7,707 nucleotides of DNA from CAZTZY01 sp964617765 (GTDB taxonomy: Bacteria > Pseudomonadota > Gammaproteobacteria > Pseudomonadales > DT-91). The translations under genes were made by a program, and so were the position numbers. Shown one piece after another: positions 5,961 to 7,707 of this stretch. Position 1 is the first letter of the stretch. Every line of letters starts with the position of its first letter. The stretch spans positions 1 to 7,707 of the forward strand of contig CAZTZY010000112.1 in assembly GCA_964617765.1 (NCBI GenBank), given 5' to 3'. The notes beneath the pieces are model-generated. The model saw nothing but the letters and a program-made list of their open reading frames with translations, was not told the origin of the DNA and searched no databases.

Positions 5961-6488
5961 TTGAACAATATACTTAAATTTGAAAATGAGCGTGCGCAAC
6001 CATACCTGCCAATGCTGCATTTCGACATTCAGCTTTTGTGCCATGATGTATTGAAGTCTTGTTTCCCAGATATAGTTAAACCCATCAAAATTTATTTCTG
6101 CAAAAATGATTCGTTAGCCTGTATTTACTCAAATGATGAGTATGCTGAAATATTTATTCATGTTCTGCTTAATAATGAATCAACGCCGATACAGGTGTTT
6201 AGGGATATTATCGCCCATGAGCTTGTTCATTTAGTTGTGCCGCCAGAAATCATTGATGGTAAAAAAATCTCGCATGGCGATGCTTTTAGACAACGTGAAA
6301 AACAGGTTGCGCCGGATATATCGCTTACATGGTCTTGGATTAACTTTAACTTCCATCACTGCTTACATATTGATAAAGACAATGAGCGAACTCTTGTCAC
6401 TAAAGCGTGGAAAAAGGTTTGGGGCGGGCAGCGATATTCTTGGGAGACTTGCATTAATTCAGTGAAAGACTGTGATTTATATGTGTAA
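5961..6488 (+). CDS. SprT-like zinc metallopeptidase, small
   Basis: A 175-residue protein with a zincin active site. Seen directly: IIAHELVHLVVPP around 83-95, giving HExxH with ligands H86 and H90 and catalytic E87. After a 14-residue spacer comes SHGDAFRQRE at 104-113, with H105 as likely third ligand, as in the SprT/Spartan group (HExxH...HGxxF). There is no signal peptide or membrane helix, so it is probably cytoplasmic. A C-terminal Cys4 zinc ribbon as in classical SprT is absent; only two Cys remain near the end (164, 171). The frame opens with TTG at 5961; the first internal ATG is at 6012 and would remove 17 residues. Neither has a clear Shine-Dalgarno. Substrate unknown: relatives act on DNA-bound proteins or regulators, but that is not shown here. 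It is AT-rich, opposite in direction to its neighbours and flanked by a gene-poor junction, which suggests an acquired gene. Confidence 0.8.
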   Translation: MNNILKFENERAQPYLPMLHFDIQLLCHDVLKSCFPDIVKPIKIYFCKNDSLACIYSNDEYAEIFIHVLLNNESTPIQVFRDIIAHELVHLVVPPEIIDGKKISHGDAFRQREKQVAPDISLTWSWINFNFHHCLHIDKDNERTLVTKAWKKVWGGQRYSWETCINSVKDCDLYV

Positions 6489-6546
6489 TGTAACAATGCA
6501 ATTAAGCTATAGGTGTGTAAAAGATATTATGACTTGCCGATTGGTT
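6489..6546. other. Short gap between convergent genes
   Basis: 58 bp separate the metallopeptidase stop from the stop of the minus-strand 80-residue gene. I see no strong hairpin or T-tract, so the two convergent transcripts may overlap at their 3' ends. Confidence 0.4.
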
Positions 6547-6789
6547 TTAAGAATACATGCCTTCAATTAAACAAATTAAAAATGCGATGGCTCGCGATAC
6601 AGTTTTATAAGACACAATCAAAACCAATATACCTAAGCCAATGGCCAATAAATCATTCATTTTATTGGCTGCTTCTGCATAAGCGGCAATACCAAGTACC
6701 ACCGATGATAAGCCTCTGAAATAAATAAATCGTTGGCGTTGTTTCTTGGTAGAAAGGATGCTGTCTACGAAACCCTTTTCTCTGGCCAT
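6547..6789 (-). CDS. Small membrane protein of unknown function
   Basis: An 80-residue protein I do not recognise. A basic N-terminus (MAREKGFVDSILSTKKQRQR) is followed by two hydrophobic segments at about 22-41 and 46-62, and a third weaker one at about 64-78. This suggests two or three membrane helices with a short loop between the first two. The N-terminal charge places that end in the cytoplasm. Its ATG overlaps the TAA of the upstream 255-residue membrane gene as TAATG, and no Shine-Dalgarno of its own is visible. It is therefore probably translated by coupling, and the two products may work together in the membrane. The plus-strand frame across the same bases is less protein-like. Confidence 0.65.
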   Translation of the reverse strand: MAREKGFVDSILSTKKQRQRFIYFRGLSSVVLGIAAYAEAANKMNDLLAIGLGILVLIVSYKTVSRAIAFLICLIEGMYS

Positions 6790-7556
6790 TAAGATTTAAT
6801 AGCTTTGTTAGTCGCAGCTCTGGATTTTCTGGGTTTCTTTGGCGCTTCTTCGTATATGGTTGTTATGCTGTACGAGCCATCAGTTTCAAATTCAATATCT
6901 TCGGCTGAATGTAATGCAAATAACTCATCGAGAGTTTCTTCCATATCAAGATTTTCTTCATAATCCGACATTTTTTTGTGCGATATATCTTCTCTAAGAT
7001 AGATAATAATTTTTGGCAAACTGGAATACATGGCCATGCAAAAGTCTTCATTCTTGAAATCACTCTCCATGTTTTGGTAGCTGGATAGCATCCAATCTTT
7101 CCAAAGCTTTTTTTGTTTATCTGGTAGTTGATTGTAATCGGTCTCGCCAAATGCAATCACTTGGAAGGCATATTCGTAAATTGCCCTAATGACTACCGGC
7201 CTACATATGAGCGAAAGTTGGCTTGCCCATTCAATCAGTGCTTTCATCTCCTCTGGCGTTAATTCGCCATCAGTATGGATACTATTTAAAAACGAAATAA
7301 ATTGACCATACATCGTCAGCTTTTCTTTGAAAATTCCTGCGAGTTGATCTTTGGTGATTTCGAAAGTTGTTTGATATTGTAGCAAAGCCCAAGTTGCACA
7401 TATGGTTATTACTGCACCAATACAACCAGAGATAAACTCCTTTGAATATTCAGAAACACCGGCCATAAATAAAATACGATATGCGGCAAAAATAATGACG
7501 CTTATGCCAAATGCTAGAGAAATTAAAATGAGTGTGCTTTTATTTGGGATTTTCAA
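6789..7556 (-). CDS. Membrane-anchored protein of unknown function
   Basis: A 255-residue protein with two N-terminal membrane helices, at about 8-30 and 40-61, then about 190 soluble residues predicted to lie in the cytoplasm. The part after the second helix (about 66-115) has an amphipathic pattern with FKEKLTMYGQFISFLNSI, then DGELTPEEMKALIEW, and LSLICRP around 115-120. Many unassigned small membrane proteins share this general build, but I cannot name a family. Residues about 150-235 include an acidic stretch (SDYEENLDMEETLDEL), and the C-terminus is basic (PKKPRKSRAATNKAIKS). No enzymatic motif is visible. The start is TTG at 7556, preceded by AAGG eight bases upstream; the first internal Met is at residue 31, inside the first helix region, so the TTG is preferred. 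It is the first gene of a pair with the 80-residue membrane gene. Confidence 0.72.
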   Translation of the reverse strand: MKIPNKSTLILISLAFGISVIIFAAYRILFMAGVSEYSKEFISGCIGAVITICATWALLQYQTTFEITKDQLAGIFKEKLTMYGQFISFLNSIHTDGELTPEEMKALIEWASQLSLICRPVVIRAIYEYAFQVIAFGETDYNQLPDKQKKLWKDWMLSSYQNMESDFKNEDFCMAMYSSLPKIIIYLREDISHKKMSDYEENLDMEETLDELFALHSAEDIEFETDGSYSITTIYEEAPKKPRKSRAATNKAIKS

Positions 7557-7579
7557 AATGAATGCCTTATATGAAATGT

Positions 7580-7603
7580 ACTGCCTGTGATTAAACAGGC
7601 AGT
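7580..7603. promoter_or_regulatory. Perfect 9-bp palindrome upstream of the membrane-gene pair
   Basis: ACTGCCTGT (7580-7588) and ACAGGCAGT (7595-7603) form a perfect inverted repeat with a 6-nt loop. It lies 28 bp downstream of the partial gene at the right edge and 23 bp upstream of the TTG start of the 255-residue gene. No T-tract follows on either strand, so it may be an imperfect terminator for the edge gene, an operator for the membrane pair, or an mRNA leader structure. Confidence 0.5.
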
Positions 7604-7631
7604 TACTCAGAAATAGATGTACCTTGAAATT

Positions 7632-7707
7632 CTAAGGAGTTGTTTCTAGCACGAGAGCATCCATGTTATTTATCATATCTGCCTCTACACACTTAACCGT
7701 CGCGGCT
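7632..7707 (-). CDS. C-terminal end of an unidentified protein (partial, enters from right edge)
   Basis: The minus strand has one reading frame open from the right edge. It encodes AATVKCVEADMINNMDALVL followed by ETTP and a TAG stop at 7634-7632. The other two minus frames contain stops within this stretch. Twenty-five open codons are modest evidence, but the position just before a hairpin and an independent gene start fits a gene end. The peptide is not recognised and no function is assigned. Confidence 0.4.
   Translation of the reverse strand, partial: AATVKCVEADMINNMDALVLETTP

Noticed and set aside
5945..5977. Ten-codon leader peptide (three ATG then TKFEQYT) overlapping the metallopeptidase start
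   Set aside because: Too short and AT-rich to support without conservation; no ribosome site. It could also hint at a frameshifted N-terminus, but nothing decides this.
6513..6719. 68-residue plus-strand frame downstream of the metallopeptidase
   Set aside because: Antisense to the 80-residue membrane gene, which has coherent hydrophobic segments and a coupled start; no ribosome site.
7565..7575. TATAAG on the minus strand as a -10 box for the membrane pair
   Set aside because: It would put the transcript start at the TTG codon itself, overlap the presumed AAGG ribosome site, and lacks a usable -35.
7402..7590. 62-residue plus-strand frame
   Set aside because: Antisense to the N-terminal membrane helices of the 255-residue protein and running into the palindrome.

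Overview
The window looks like chromosomal DNA of a moderately AT-rich gammaproteobacterium. The Dxs, IspA, ExoVII small-subunit and NtrB/NtrC sequences all resemble their gammaproteobacterial counterparts, and the DUF4124 protein beside ntrBC fits that group. A Methylococcales-like (methanotroph) relative is a guess from overall protein style only. No RNA genes, CRISPR arrays, transposases or integrases are visible.

Positions 1 to about 5540 are a core block transcribed leftward on the minus strand. From right to left it holds a secreted DUF4124 protein, the nitrogen two-component pair ntrB-ntrC (overlapping by 14 nt), and then the isoprenoid/DNA-repair cluster xseB-ispA-dxs. xseB and ispA overlap by 4 nt, and dxs runs off the left edge. 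NtrB senses nitrogen status through PII and controls NtrC phosphorylation; NtrC activates sigma-54 promoters. Dxs makes the MEP-pathway precursor, and IspA turns the resulting C5 units into farnesyl diphosphate. The best regulatory signal is upstream of ntrB: a sigma-54 promoter with exact GG-N10-GC geometry (4914-4930) and, about 160 bp further upstream, a near-consensus palindromic NtrC box (5056-5072). Together they suggest that ntrBC activates its own transcription. A sigma-70-like promoter (2290-2318) probably drives xseB-ispA-dxs separately.

Positions 5541-5960 contain no gene. This stretch holds two tandem hairpin terminators that work on the minus strand (the left one has A and T tracts on both sides). 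It also holds a short reading-frame tail that ends just before them and a GC-richer block that may be a repeat or relic. No minus-strand gene now lies directly upstream of these terminators, so the gene they served has apparently been lost or displaced.

Positions 5961-7707 look like an accessory segment. A plus-strand SprT-like zinc metallopeptidase starts with TTG. It converges on a minus-strand pair: a 255-residue protein with two N-terminal membrane helices and a cytoplasmic domain (also TTG start), followed by an 80-residue membrane protein overlapping it by 1 nt. A perfect 9-bp palindrome lies upstream of the pair. The last 25 codons of another minus-strand gene enter from the right edge. 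I recognise no established system here. The function of the membrane pair is unknown, and its association with the protease is only positional.
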